Of a DNA stretch of 64,000 nt, positions 35,070 through 44,209 are shown piece after piece. Position numbers and translations under genes: made by a program. Location: positions 1 to 64,000 of the forward strand of contig CAZFHS010000027.1 in the NCBI GenBank assembly GCA_964518955.1, written 5' to 3'. Source of the DNA: JBDGYW01 sp964518955. Its GTDB lineage: Bacteria; Gemmatimonadota; Gemmatimonadetes; Gemmatimonadales; GWC2-71-9. Each line of letters starts with the position of its first letter. Position 1 is the stretch's first letter. The notes below the pieces were generated by a model. That model searched no databases, was not told the DNA's origin, and saw only the letters and a list, made by a program, of their open reading frames with translations.

Positions 35070-36581
35070 ATGAAGATCGGTTTCGATAACGAGAAGTACC
35101 TTGCGGAACAGACAGCGGCAATCAACGAACGTGTCGAGCAATTCAGCGACAAACTGTACTTAGAGTTCGGGGGAAAGCTCCTGTTCGACTATCACGCCTC
35201 GCGTGTACTTCCCGGATTCGACCCGAACGTGAAGATGCGGTTGCTGCAAAAGCTCAGCGACAAGGCCGAAGTCATCCTGTGTATCTACGCCGGCGACATC
35301 GAGAAGAAGAAGATGCGCGCCGACTTTGGGATTACGTACGACGCAGACGCATTGAAGTTGATCGACGATCTGGGTGACCGCGGAGTGAATGTGAGGGCCG
35401 TGGTGATCACCCGCTACGAGGAACAGCCAGCCGCCACCGCATTCAAAAACCGGCTCGAAAACCGCGGGATCCGCGTCTACACGCACAGATTCACGCGAGG
35501 ATATCCGACCGATGTGGACACGATAGTAAGCGAGGCCGGTTACGGCGCCAACGAACACATCGAGACAGACAAGCCGATCGTCGTAGTGACCGGCCCTGGG
35601 CCCGGCAGCGGCAAGCTCGCGACATGTTTGTCTCAGTTGTACCACGATCACCGGAGAGGTCTCAATTCCGGCTATGCAAAATTCGAGACCTTCCCGATCT
35701 GGACCCTCCCTTTGAAGCACCCGGTCAACACAGCATATGAGGCTGCGACAGCCGAGATGCATGACGTGAATCAGATCGACCATTTCCATCTCGAGGCGTA
35801 CAACGAACAGACGGTCAACTACAACCGCGACATCGACGCTTTTCCACTACTGCGCCGCATCATTGAGAGGATCACCGGGGCGGAATCATTCTACAAATCG
35901 CCGACAGATATGGGCGTCAACCGAGCGGGATTCGGAATCATCGATGACAGGGTGGTGAGGGAAGCGGGCAGGCAAGAGATCGTGCGCAGGTATTTCCGCT
36001 ACGCTTGCGAACGAGCGATGGGGCTGGTCAACGACGACGCGGTCCAGCGCATCCAGATGCTCATGAACGGCCTCGATTTGCGACCTGAAAGCCGCATAGT
36101 CGTCGGTCCGGCGCGCGAAGCAGCCGTGCGCGCTCAAACGACAGGCAAGGGCAACAACGGCATATTCTGCGGCGCTGCGATCGAGCTGCACGATGGCTCA
36201 GTGATCACAGGCTGCAACTCACCCCTCATGCACGCCGCCGCCAGCCTCGTGCTCAACGCAACCAAACATCTGGCGGGAATCGACGATGACGAGCACCTAT
36301 TGCCGCCGTCGGTGATCGACTCGCTGGGCCACATGAAAACCGACGTGCTAGGCGGTAAGCGAGTCAGCCTGGATGTGGATGAGGTGCTGATCGCACTCGC
36401 CGTGAGTACCTCAAATAACCCGGCAGCTCAGGCCGCACTGAGCAAACTGGAAGAGCTGCGCAGGTGCGAAGTCCACATGACGCACATGCCAACTCCAGGT
36501 GACGAGGCGGGTCTCAGGAAGCTAGGAGTGAACCTCACTAGCGACCCAGACTTCGCAACCAAGAGCCTGTTCGTAAGCTGA
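35070..36581 (+). CDS. DUF1846 family protein
   Basis: 503 residues, the expected length of this family. Strong family blocks include MKIGFDNEKYLAEQTAAI, LYLEFGGKLLFDYHASRVLPGFDPN and VTGPGPGSGKLATCLSQLYHDH, where GPGxGSGK resembles a nucleotide-binding loop. The function of DUF1846 is not established. The ATG was chosen by family alignment; AGGAG lies 12 bases upstream, a long spacing. The downstream small gene begins two bases after its stop, so the two form an operon. Confidence 0.85.
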   Translation: MKIGFDNEKYLAEQTAAINERVEQFSDKLYLEFGGKLLFDYHASRVLPGFDPNVKMRLLQKLSDKAEVILCIYAGDIEKKKMRADFGITYDADALKLIDDLGDRGVNVRAVVITRYEEQPAATAFKNRLENRGIRVYTHRFTRGYPTDVDTIVSEAGYGANEHIETDKPIVVVTGPGPGSGKLATCLSQLYHDHRRGLNSGYAKFETFPIWTLPLKHPVNTAYEAATAEMHDVNQIDHFHLEAYNEQTVNYNRDIDAFPLLRRIIERITGAESFYKSPTDMGVNRAGFGIIDDRVVREAGRQEIVRRYFRYACERAMGLVNDDAVQRIQMLMNGLDLRPESRIVVGPAREAAVRAQTTGKGNNGIFCGAAIELHDGSVITGCNSPLMHAAASLVLNATKHLAGIDDDEHLLPPSVIDSLGHMKTDVLGGKRVSLDVDEVLIALAVSTSNNPAAQAALSKLEELRRCEVHMTHMPTPGDEAGLRKLGVNLTSDPDFATKSLFVS

Positions 36582-36583
36582 CG

Positions 36584-37081
36584 ATGGAGCTGCCAGCAGA
36601 ACTGGAATTCGATCGGCTCGGCGCCGAGGAGAAGCTCCAAAAGGCGGTACCCGGATACATGAAACGGATCCGCGGTCTATACGAAGCGGTCTACGATCGT
36701 TTTGGAGAAGCCGGTCTCGACTTGATTCGCGACGTGAGCAGCAACTACGGAGCCGAGATCGGGGCCAATATCAACAGAAGAGGTGGTCTAAAGGGTGTGG
36801 CCGCCGTCGGCCGGTACCTTCTCAAGGTGTTTGATATCGTCGGTGGAGATTGGGAGGTGACCGAGTTTTCAGAGGACCGTCTCATCATCGCCGTGCGGCA
36901 ATGCCCATTCCCAATCGAGAACCCCGAGGTTTGCCGTGCACACACGAGCATGGAGCAGACGCTAGTAGCGACCTTGGACGAGAATCTCCAATATCGCATC
37001 GGGTGTTCGATACCCGATGGCGACTCATACTGCGAGCACATCCTCGAAAGGCGGCCGGCCGAAACTACTCCGCCCGCATAG
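36584..37081 (+). CDS. Small protein of unknown function, coupled to the DUF1846 gene
   Basis: 165 residues, not firmly recognised. The C-terminal pattern (CPFPIENPEVCRAHTSMEQTLV ... DSYCEHILERR) with paired Cys and His resembles V4R/L-2-amino-thiazoline-4-carboxylate hydrolase-like domains; this is a weak resemblance. No signal peptide or membrane segment. It starts two bases after the DUF1846 stop and ends with a 17-base overlap into the convergent ADOP permease gene, both signs of tight packing. Confidence 0.6.
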   Translation: MELPAELEFDRLGAEEKLQKAVPGYMKRIRGLYEAVYDRFGEAGLDLIRDVSSNYGAEIGANINRRGGLKGVAAVGRYLLKVFDIVGGDWEVTEFSEDRLIIAVRQCPFPIENPEVCRAHTSMEQTLVATLDENLQYRIGCSIPDGDSYCEHILERRPAETTPPA

Positions 37082-39878
37082 CCGACATCGGATCGACACG
37101 TGCGGCTCGGCGCGCCGGTAACCATGCCGCAACCAACGTCACCAGACCCAACAGTGATGCAACTGCAACAAGTGTGAGAGGATCCGACGGCGCGATGTTG
37201 AACAGCACACTTTTCATTAGCGGCGTCGCAAGCAACGATAGCGCCAACCCGATTGTGACCCCAATGCCAACCACGGCCATTATCTCCCACACTACCATCC
37301 CGAACACCCGCCTCCCACTCGCGCCAAGTGCGATCCGAATACCCATCTCAGCCGAACGTCTCGAGACCACAAACGCTACGACTGCATAGAGCCCCAAGCT
37401 CGCCAACAGCAAAGCCAGACCTCCGAAAACGCCGAGCATGCCGGCAGCCGCCCTGGGCAACGCCAATGCTTGTGATATGTGCGCCGACATCGTGCCAGCC
37501 TGGTGTACGGGCACATCGTTGTCGATGGACCGGAGCTCTCGCCGCATCATGGCAACGGTCTCGCTTGGATCACCTGCTGTCCTCGCTACTACATACGCGC
37601 GTGACACTCCGGAATACTGAGCCAGCGGGCGGAAGAACATCGGGGTAGGCGGTTCGTCGGGCGACCGCACCTTGAAGTCCTGCACGACACCAACGACACG
37701 CACCCACGAATCTGGGTAGCCTTGATGACGATATCGTCGGCCCACTGCATCAGGCGTTCCAAAGTAACGGAGCGCAAAGGTCTCATTGATCAAAGCGACC
37801 CGCTCCGTGCCATCAATATCTGTATCGGTGAAGTTGCGACCGTAAACCACGGGCACCTGAAACGCAGCGAGGAGTTCGGGGTCGATGAACCCATAGATCA
37901 CTTCTACCTCGCCCGTACCGGTTACCTGCTGGTAGTCTTCCACCTCGAGCGTGCTGGATCCCCCCGAGGCACTGGTAGGTAGCCGAGTGGTCATACCGAC
38001 CGATTCCACGCCGGGGAGTCCGCCAACCCGCCGTCGTAACTCGGCGAAGATCTGCCTTCCGGCCTCGCCCTCGTAGCCTGCCTCACGAACGTCGACTTGC
38101 AGGACTGCGATTCCGTCGGCAGAGTACCCTAGGTTCACGCTCTGGGCGTTCTTCAGGCTACGGATCATGAGTCCAGCTGCCACCAATAGAACGATCGAGG
38201 CTGCGACTTGAATAACCACCAAGATGTTCCTCATTCCCAGCCAGCGTCGGCGTTGCGACGTCCGCTTGCCGACGTTGAACGCCTCATTGGAATCCTTCAG
38301 ACTCGGTACCAGGTCGGGCCTGGAGGCTTTGAGCGCGGGCGCCAGGCCGAACACCACGCCGGTCAACACCGACAGACAGAGGGCAAAGCTCAACACCCTA
38401 AGATCGAGATTCACTTCTATCGTGACGGAAAGAGGTAGCGGGGGTTGTTTGGCAACCAGCAAGCGGCCGCCGGCATGAGCAAAGAGAAGGCCTACGACCC
38501 CGCCGGCGGTGGATAAGATCACGCTTTCTGTCAGAAGGTGACGCACCAAGCGGCCACGCGTCGCGCCTACAGCGAGCCTGATTGCCACCTCTCGCCCACG
38601 AGTCGAGGCGCGTGCCAGAAGGAGATTGGCAAGGTTACCGCATGCGATCAGCAAAACCATGCCGACCACGGCCATTAGCATTGCACCCCCAGCGTATAGA
38701 TAGGTGTCGCCGTCCGGGTGCTGCCGGACGCGGCTGGCGGGGTACACCGTGATGTCCCGACCTTCATTGAGATCGGGATAGTCGGTTGCCAATCGCTGAG
38801 CCAAAGTGTTCATCGCCGCCTGCGCCTGCTCCGAGCTAACGCCGGGCACCAGGCGGGCAATCGCCAAGAACCAATGATCTTGCCTACGCTCCAACGTGTT
38901 CCAGTAAAAATCGCCGCCGACAGGCCCAGCTGATGAAATGGAAAGCCAGAAGTCGTTGTCGATTCCAGGCAGTACACCGGTGTATCCTTCCGGCCCAACA
39001 CCGATGATCGTCACTGTAGCCCCATTCAGCCGTACCGGGCGGCCCAAAATATCTTGATCGCCTCCGAAGAGTTTCTGCCAGGAACGAAAACTCACGACCG
39101 CAACAGGTTGCCCGCCGGGCACATCGTGGAGCTGTTCGAGCCATCGCCCTCTCGAGGGCGAGAGGCCGAGTACCGACATGTACCCCGATGTTACGTAGGA
39201 AACGGTGACTTGCTGAGCTTCACCCGCATCGGTGTAATACCTAGCAGTCCTGGCATTTATCATCGCCATTACACCCGAAAAGACATCGGTGAACTCGGCC
39301 ATGTCGCGATAGGCGGGATAAGAGTTGGAGCTGGGATTTCCGTCGTCCGAATCCTGGTAGATCCAGACCAACTCTTTCGGATTCTCCCACGGAAGCGGAC
39401 GGAAAAGCAGTGAGTCGACGACGCTGAAGATGGCGGTGTTTGCACCAATCCCAAGAGCAACGATCACAATGGCGATCGAAGCGAACCCGGGTGATCTGGC
39501 CAGAATCCGAATCGAGTGTTTGATATCCTGAATGACGGACTCCAAGTGCGGACCTCTACTTCCAGGTGAAATAGCAGGTTCCAAAGATGCGGGGCGCGCG
39601 CTGGGCGCCTTCACCCTCTTCAGGCCCCACTGTTCGAGCCTTTCGGGCAATGCTGTCTTCCCGATATCCCGGAGCGTCTCTACCCAGAACCCAAGCCGAG
39701 CCTTGAAACGCCCCTGTTGATGTGCCCGACCTAACCGAGTACTGAAAAGCTCCTGCATCCCGGCACCGTACTGCTGCCTGAAGTTTTTCGGGTAACAGAA
39801 CAACAGGACTCGAAAGAGCCATTCTTCCGAACGCCACCGCACTCGCGGTGCGGTCTTATCAGATCGCGAATCCGACAC
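37065..39878 (-). CDS. ADOP-family FtsX/MacB-type permease (first of three)
   Basis: 937 residues. The N-terminal ~100 residues are the short ADOP extension (EEWLFRVLLFCYPKNFRQQYGAGMQELF), then a MacB-like periplasmic domain between a first helix (SIAIVIVALGIGANTAIFSVVDSLLF) and three helices, and this half is duplicated. The final helices end in TLVAAWLPARRAARVDPMSAMRAE. Such proteins have no own ATPase and probably act in mechanotransmission or export with an unknown ABC partner. GTG start two bases after the PadR stop, so PadR and permease are cotranscribed and the PadR operator at 40256-40292 controls both. Confidence 0.9.
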   Translation of the reverse strand: MSDSRSDKTAPRVRWRSEEWLFRVLLFCYPKNFRQQYGAGMQELFSTRLGRAHQQGRFKARLGFWVETLRDIGKTALPERLEQWGLKRVKAPSARPASLEPAISPGSRGPHLESVIQDIKHSIRILARSPGFASIAIVIVALGIGANTAIFSVVDSLLFRPLPWENPKELVWIYQDSDDGNPSSNSYPAYRDMAEFTDVFSGVMAMINARTARYYTDAGEAQQVTVSYVTSGYMSVLGLSPSRGRWLEQLHDVPGGQPVAVVSFRSWQKLFGGDQDILGRPVRLNGATVTIIGVGPEGYTGVLPGIDNDFWLSISSAGPVGGDFYWNTLERRQDHWFLAIARLVPGVSSEQAQAAMNTLAQRLATDYPDLNEGRDITVYPASRVRQHPDGDTYLYAGGAMLMAVVGMVLLIACGNLANLLLARASTRGREVAIRLAVGATRGRLVRHLLTESVILSTAGGVVGLLFAHAGGRLLVAKQPPLPLSVTIEVNLDLRVLSFALCLSVLTGVVFGLAPALKASRPDLVPSLKDSNEAFNVGKRTSQRRRWLGMRNILVVIQVAASIVLLVAAGLMIRSLKNAQSVNLGYSADGIAVLQVDVREAGYEGEAGRQIFAELRRRVGGLPGVESVGMTTRLPTSASGGSSTLEVEDYQQVTGTGEVEVIYGFIDPELLAAFQVPVVYGRNFTDTDIDGTERVALINETFALRYFGTPDAVGRRYRHQGYPDSWVRVVGVVQDFKVRSPDEPPTPMFFRPLAQYSGVSRAYVVARTAGDPSETVAMMRRELRSIDNDVPVHQAGTMSAHISQALALPRAAAGMLGVFGGLALLLASLGLYAVVAFVVSRRSAEMGIRIALGASGRRVFGMVVWEIMAVVGIGVTIGLALSLLATPLMKSVLFNIAPSDPLTLVAVASLLGLVTLVAAWLPARRAARVDPMSAMRAE

Positions 39879-39880
39879 TC

Positions 39881-40231
39881 TCAGCGTGCCTCGTGCAGCA
39901 CCTGTCGCTGCTTGGCCACTTCCACTATGCGCTGATACCTCAGCGCTTCGGCCTCGAGAACGGTTCTCCCAGCATCAGTGATCGCGTGGAATTTCCTTCG
40001 CGGATCCTCGTCTACCGCAGGAGGTGGCACCTCTCTGACGAGCCCGTCGCGCACCATCTCCTTGAGCGACCTGTAGAGAGTTCCCGGGCCGAGGCGTACT
40101 GCGCCATTCGTCGCCTGCTCTACTGCATCGGCAATGCCAAGACCGTGTTGTGGATCCTCGGAGAGAGCCAGGAGAATGTGAAAAACAGCTGGTTTCAACA
40201 CAGAGTCGAATTGCGATTCCGTAGACGCCAT
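39881..40231 (-). CDS. PadR-family transcriptional regulator
   Basis: 116 residues. The winged-helix core is VFHILLALSEDPQHGLGIADAVEQATNGAVRLGPGTLYRSLKEMVRDGLVREV, followed by a C-terminal helix. AAAGG lies about 8 bases before the ATG. First gene of the PadR-ADOP operon. PadR proteins usually repress their own operon; the inverted repeat over a perfect -10 box just upstream (40256-40292) fits that. Confidence 0.9.
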   Translation of the reverse strand: MASTESQFDSVLKPAVFHILLALSEDPQHGLGIADAVEQATNGAVRLGPGTLYRSLKEMVRDGLVREVPPPAVDEDPRRKFHAITDAGRTVLEAEALRYQRIVEVAKQRQVLHEAR

Positions 40232-40251
40232 CTGTCGAGCCTTTGTGGTGG

Positions 40252-40292
40252 TTTTGGATATCTATCCATTATAGATATATCCATTTTGGATA
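40252..40292 (-). promoter_or_regulatory. Promoter with overlapping PadR-type operator
   Basis: On the minus strand a TATAAT box lies at 40268-40273. It sits inside an inverted repeat ATATCTAT / ATAGATAT (40258-40265 and 40271-40278, 5-base spacer) and between two copies of TTTTGGATA (40252, 40284), with TATCCATT repeated at 40263 and 40278. Start of transcription would fall near 40261, about 30 bases before the padR ATG. A repressor bound here would block RNA polymerase; autorepression by the PadR protein is inferred. Confidence 0.6.
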
Positions 40293-40337
40293 AATAGCAA
40301 CACAATCAATGCGTAGCCCTCGAAAAGTGATCGTACC

Positions 40338-41195
40338 CTACCTGTGCAGACCCTCGATCCTGGCCATGAGCTGATGCTGGTCGGCCGCACCGGACGCGCC
40401 CATGATGCCCTCCCCGGTCCGAACCACTCCAACCAGACCTTGGTAGGGGATCTCTCGGAACAGCACAATATGACCGTTGTGCGCGGTCGATTCCCAGGCG
40501 CCCGACAGACGCTCCCATATGGCGTTGATCGACTCATGAGCAGTCGGGAGCATCGCAAAGCCCTGCCATGGTTCCGCACCATCCTCAGCGTATTCGGCAT
40601 ACATGCAGTCGCTCAGCTCTGTGAGCCCGAGGAATCCTTCGCGCTGAAAACCTGCGGTGCCGGGCAAACGGCCATGCTCTGGTAAAAGCGCGAGTTCTTC
40701 GGGATACTCCGACGGCCCCGGAAGCGCATTTGAAATGGCCTCGAGCAACGAACGGCCGTTCTCTTCGGTGAGTTCCCCCTCGAACACATTCACCTTCACA
40801 TACCTGCTGCCCTTTAGGAGAAGTGCCTGGTAGGGCGGTGAGATGATTGCTTCCGTGGCGCCCGGAATCTCGATTCCCGGATCGGGACGCTCTCTCACGT
40901 AAACGCCGAAAGCATTGAGAGGTGTACCCAGGTTGTAGTAGTCGACGGTCACCACTAGGCCGCTCGATTCCAGGTCCCCCGTGTGACAGGTCTCGAGCTC
41001 GTATTCGACGAACAGCTCGGCGGCGCCGTTGATGTACTCCCAGAGATTGTCGGCCGTGTACATCCGGACGTCACTGGCTACCGACCAGCCGTCTAGCTCG
41101 GGGAAGCCCACCTCCTGGCTCGCGCACGGAATCGCGAGGCTGACGGATGCAAGGGCAACCACTGACTTGGTCCACAAAACTCGACTCAAATTCAC
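40338..41195 (-). CDS. DUF6599-type exported protein
   Basis: 285 residues with a signal peptide (KSVVALASVSLAIPCASQ). The core (GWSVASDVRMYTADNLWEYINGAAELFVEYELE, YVKVNVFEGE) matches what I know of DUF6599; the assignment is from recall. No catalytic motif is evident. GTG start, with AGGAG seven bases upstream. It follows the two iron-sulfur aldo/keto reductase genes after 31 bases on the same strand, so it is probably part of the same exported redox system. Function unknown. Confidence 0.75.
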   Translation of the reverse strand: MNLSRVLWTKSVVALASVSLAIPCASQEVGFPELDGWSVASDVRMYTADNLWEYINGAAELFVEYELETCHTGDLESSGLVVTVDYYNLGTPLNAFGVYVRERPDPGIEIPGATEAIISPPYQALLLKGSRYVKVNVFEGELTEENGRSLLEAISNALPGPSEYPEELALLPEHGRLPGTAGFQREGFLGLTELSDCMYAEYAEDGAEPWQGFAMLPTAHESINAIWERLSGAWESTAHNGHIVLFREIPYQGLVGVVRTGEGIMGASGAADQHQLMARIEGLHR

Positions 41196-41226
41196 TTAGT
41201 GTCTCCTGTAGTACTGCTTCCTCCAA

Positions 41227-42519
41227 TTACCCCAAAGTCAGCATTGAGTGCGCTGCGAGCATCCGTGGTTTGATCTCGAACCCATGCGGACAAGCTCCGT
41301 TGCACGGAGCGGTGCAATCGCCGCATGTCGAGCCCTTGGCACTCGCCAACGATGCGTACCTGCTCATGGCATGCTTCTCACGCCCCTGCCCTTCGAAATA
41401 ATACGCATACCTCATGATTCTGCTGACCGGCACCTCGTTCGGACAGGCTCCCGCACACTCGACACATCCATGCCTGCAATAACGTGAGTTTGACACCCGT
41501 CCCAACTCTTCGAGCATCTGCTCATCCGCTTCCGAGAGGCTAGTGCCAGAGATCGCAACAACACGGTCAATGTTGTCGAAATCGTTGAGGCTAATGCAGA
41601 CCGTGTGCGCGTCGGGGTTCTGGAGCACCCACTGAATGCTGCCGAATCGCAGTTGGTCGTCTGTACGGAGCCCAAACCGCTCGGTGAACTCTCTCTCTAC
41701 TTCCGACATGTTGTCGGGATCAAACTTGTCGTAGTGGAGTACGCCAGGCGCACTCTTCATGATTGTCGCGCCAACGTTGTTTGCCTTGCACGCTGCAAGA
41801 ACCTGTTCCCCACCTTCGCGATTCATGTAGTTGTAGACGAACAACATCATGTCGAAACGCCCGTCCTCAGCCGCCGCTAGAAGCACATCGGACATGTTTC
41901 CCTGCCCGGTCCTAGAAGGTCCGTGGTAGGACACGCCGCCGAATTTCACCCTTCCCTCGGCCTTCATGCGTTCGATTGCCGCATGGTAGCCTGGGTGATC
42001 TAGGAACTCGACCGTGGGCGTGTGGTGCAACGAAAACGCATCGATGTAGTCGGTGTTCAGGCGCTCCAGACTCTGACGGATTCGGTTAGCTACCTCCTCC
42101 TCGGTCTCGCCACCGCGAAACACCGCCTTCGTCGCGATGAAGATGTTTTCCCGGCCTATATGTGGTATTGCTTCGCCAATCGCGCGTTCCGCGGCGCCGT
42201 TCCCGTAAGATTCCGCGGTGTCGAAGTAGTTGACACCCTTATCGAAAGCAGCGCGGACGAGCGACGGTTCCCTGAGCGGGCCTGTTCCAAAACCGATGTC
42301 GGAAACTCGCCAGCCTGTCCGGCCAAGCGTGCGGTAGGTCTGAATGTGAGGTTCCTGGCGGTCAATTCCTCCCAATGAGCCAGGAGACCGGCTCGCACCA
42401 GCCGATGCAGGTGTCGCGGAAACCGCTATGCCACCGGCTATCGTGGCACCGCCTGCACGTACGAAATTCCTGCGAGAAATGCTGCTGTTCCTTGGTCTCT
42501 GGCATGAATCTCCGCCCAT
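41227..42519 (-). CDS. Tat-exported aldo/keto reductase with C-terminal iron-sulfur motifs (paralogue 1)
   Basis: 430 residues. N-terminal Tat signal (SRRNFVRAGGATIAGGIAVSA). The aldo/keto reductase barrel keeps the catalytic tetrad candidates: Asp and Tyr in FDTAESYG, Lys in FIATKA and His in SLHHTP. The C-terminal tail has CRHGCVECAGACP and CGDCTAPCNGACP, two four-cysteine motifs expected to bind [4Fe-4S] clusters. The ATG at 42519 has AGGAGG 7 bases upstream. The Fe-S tail suggests electrons come from an iron-sulfur donor and not from NADPH; the cofactor and substrate are not known. It sits after paralogue 2 with 49 bases between, then the DUF6599 gene. Confidence 0.9.
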   Translation of the reverse strand: MGGDSCQRPRNSSISRRNFVRAGGATIAGGIAVSATPASAGASRSPGSLGGIDRQEPHIQTYRTLGRTGWRVSDIGFGTGPLREPSLVRAAFDKGVNYFDTAESYGNGAAERAIGEAIPHIGRENIFIATKAVFRGGETEEEVANRIRQSLERLNTDYIDAFSLHHTPTVEFLDHPGYHAAIERMKAEGRVKFGGVSYHGPSRTGQGNMSDVLLAAAEDGRFDMMLFVYNYMNREGGEQVLAACKANNVGATIMKSAPGVLHYDKFDPDNMSEVEREFTERFGLRTDDQLRFGSIQWVLQNPDAHTVCISLNDFDNIDRVVAISGTSLSEADEQMLEELGRVSNSRYCRHGCVECAGACPNEVPVSRIMRYAYYFEGQGREKHAMSRYASLASAKGSTCGDCTAPCNGACPHGFEIKPRMLAAHSMLTLG

Positions 42520-42568
42520 CAAAAGCCTCCTCTTGATTTGCTCATAACCCATTCCCCCTTCCCCGCCC

Positions 42569-43966
42569 CTACCCCAACGTCAACAACGAATGCGCCTTCA
42601 GCAGCTGCTGCTGAACGTCCAACTTGTTCGGGCAAGCTCCCGTGCATGGCGCACTACAGTTCTCACATGCTGAAGCGTCGGCTGCCTCGAGATCCGCATA
42701 CTTTTGCATGGCGTACTTCTCGTAGCCCTGCCCCTCGTAATAGTAGGAGTAGCGCATGATCGTGCTGACAGGCACGCCACTCGGGCAGCTGCCCGCGCAG
42801 TCGAAACAACCATGCCTACAATAACGGTCGTTCAAGACGGCACCGAATTCCTGCAGCAATTGACCCTCAGCCGGCGTCATCCTAGTGCCCGAGAGCGGCA
42901 TCACCTTATCCACGAGCTCGAAGTCGGTGAAGCTCACATTGGTTGCGTGCATGTCTGGATTCTGCATGACCCAATGGATGCTGGCGAGGCGCAGTTGTTC
43001 CTGTGTTTCAATGGCAAAACGCTCCACGAATGGCCGAGTGCGTTCGTACGTCTCCTTCTGACGATCGGCCTGCGCTTGGAGCCGGTCCAGCGCCGATTGG
43101 CGAGTTCCACCCCTACTCACCATGCGCTCCACCATGCGTTCCTGCGCCTCGGTGAGGTTGTCGGGATCGACTGGCTCGAATTGCAGCACGCCCGGGGAGG
43201 TCTTCATCGCCGTCGTTCCAACGTTGTTCGCTTTGCAGGCCGCCAATATTCGGTCAGAGTCTTCGTGGTTCAGGAAGTTGCACACCAGCAACATCACATC
43301 GAATCGCCCATCTTCCGCAGCAGCGCACAACACGTCGGCCATGCTGTCTTGTTCGTCGTTACGTGGGCCGTGGTATGAAACGGCCGCGTGACGGACACGG
43401 CCTTCGGCCTTCAGAGTCGCGATCGCAGCATGGTACCCTGGATGGCTGAGCGCCTCGATGGTCGGCGGACCGTGAATGCCGTGGGCATCGATGTAATCGG
43501 TCTGAAGGCGTTCCAGGCTGCCCCGAATTCGGTTCAAGATCGTCTCTTCAGTATCGTCGTCGCCGATACGCATCCTGTCGTGAATGAAGACGCTCGACCT
43601 GTCCACATGTTGGAGGGCTTCTCCAATGACCCGTTCGGTCTCGCCGCGGCTGTACCCCTCCGCGGTGTCGATGAGGTTCACACCCTTGTCGAGTGCGTAG
43701 CGGACGACAGAGGGCTCTCTCAGCCTATTGGTGCCCATCGCGATGTCGGAAGCCTGCCAGCCAGTCCGGCCTAGTGTGTTGAACCGTCGCACTCTCGCTG
43801 AACGATCGCCAAATCTCGGGAACAAACCGGCGGCCGGGCTGGCGCTGGCCTGAGTTGGTGTCACGCTGATGGCAGCTCCACCAGCCAAGGCAGCACCTCC
43901 AGCCCTGACAAAGTTCCTACGAGAGAGTTCATCGTTCTTGTGGTCCGGCTGGGTGCCCTTGGTCAT
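42569..43966 (-). CDS. Tat-exported aldo/keto reductase with iron-sulfur motifs (paralogue 2, altered tetrad)
   Basis: 465 residues, same layout as paralogue 1: Tat signal SRRNFVRAGGAALAGG, barrel, and cysteine motifs CRHGCFDCAGSCP and CENCSAPCTGACP. In an ungapped alignment the catalytic Lys of the tetrad (FIATKA in paralogue 1) is Arg (FIHDRM); Asp, Tyr and His remain (IDTAEGYS, GIHGPP). It also has an insertion of about 35 residues after the SPGVLQF segment. GGAGG lies a few bases before the ATG. Likely a diverged partner or an enzyme with another mechanism. Divergent from the DUF362 gene, 243 bases upstream. Confidence 0.88.
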   Translation of the reverse strand: MTKGTQPDHKNDELSRRNFVRAGGAALAGGAAISVTPTQASASPAAGLFPRFGDRSARVRRFNTLGRTGWQASDIAMGTNRLREPSVVRYALDKGVNLIDTAEGYSRGETERVIGEALQHVDRSSVFIHDRMRIGDDDTEETILNRIRGSLERLQTDYIDAHGIHGPPTIEALSHPGYHAAIATLKAEGRVRHAAVSYHGPRNDEQDSMADVLCAAAEDGRFDVMLLVCNFLNHEDSDRILAACKANNVGTTAMKTSPGVLQFEPVDPDNLTEAQERMVERMVSRGGTRQSALDRLQAQADRQKETYERTRPFVERFAIETQEQLRLASIHWVMQNPDMHATNVSFTDFELVDKVMPLSGTRMTPAEGQLLQEFGAVLNDRYCRHGCFDCAGSCPSGVPVSTIMRYSYYYEGQGYEKYAMQKYADLEAADASACENCSAPCTGACPNKLDVQQQLLKAHSLLTLG

Positions 43967-44209
43967 GACTTCCTCCAGTCGTCTGAAGTTTCCCGCTCAA
44001 GGCAGTACTGGTCCACTGGGCGTGCTCGTCCAATGGGATTTCTCTATTGTATACGCAGAATCGGCGCCCGGGGTTGACCAGAAAGCATAAATCGCCGGGC
44101 CACATTCAAGTATAACCATTTATTGCGTCGCGTTGCCTGCACTTGCAGAACATCCACTGGTACTATGTATGTTACTACTTCGTCATAAGTTTTTCTCTGG
44201 AGGTTACAG

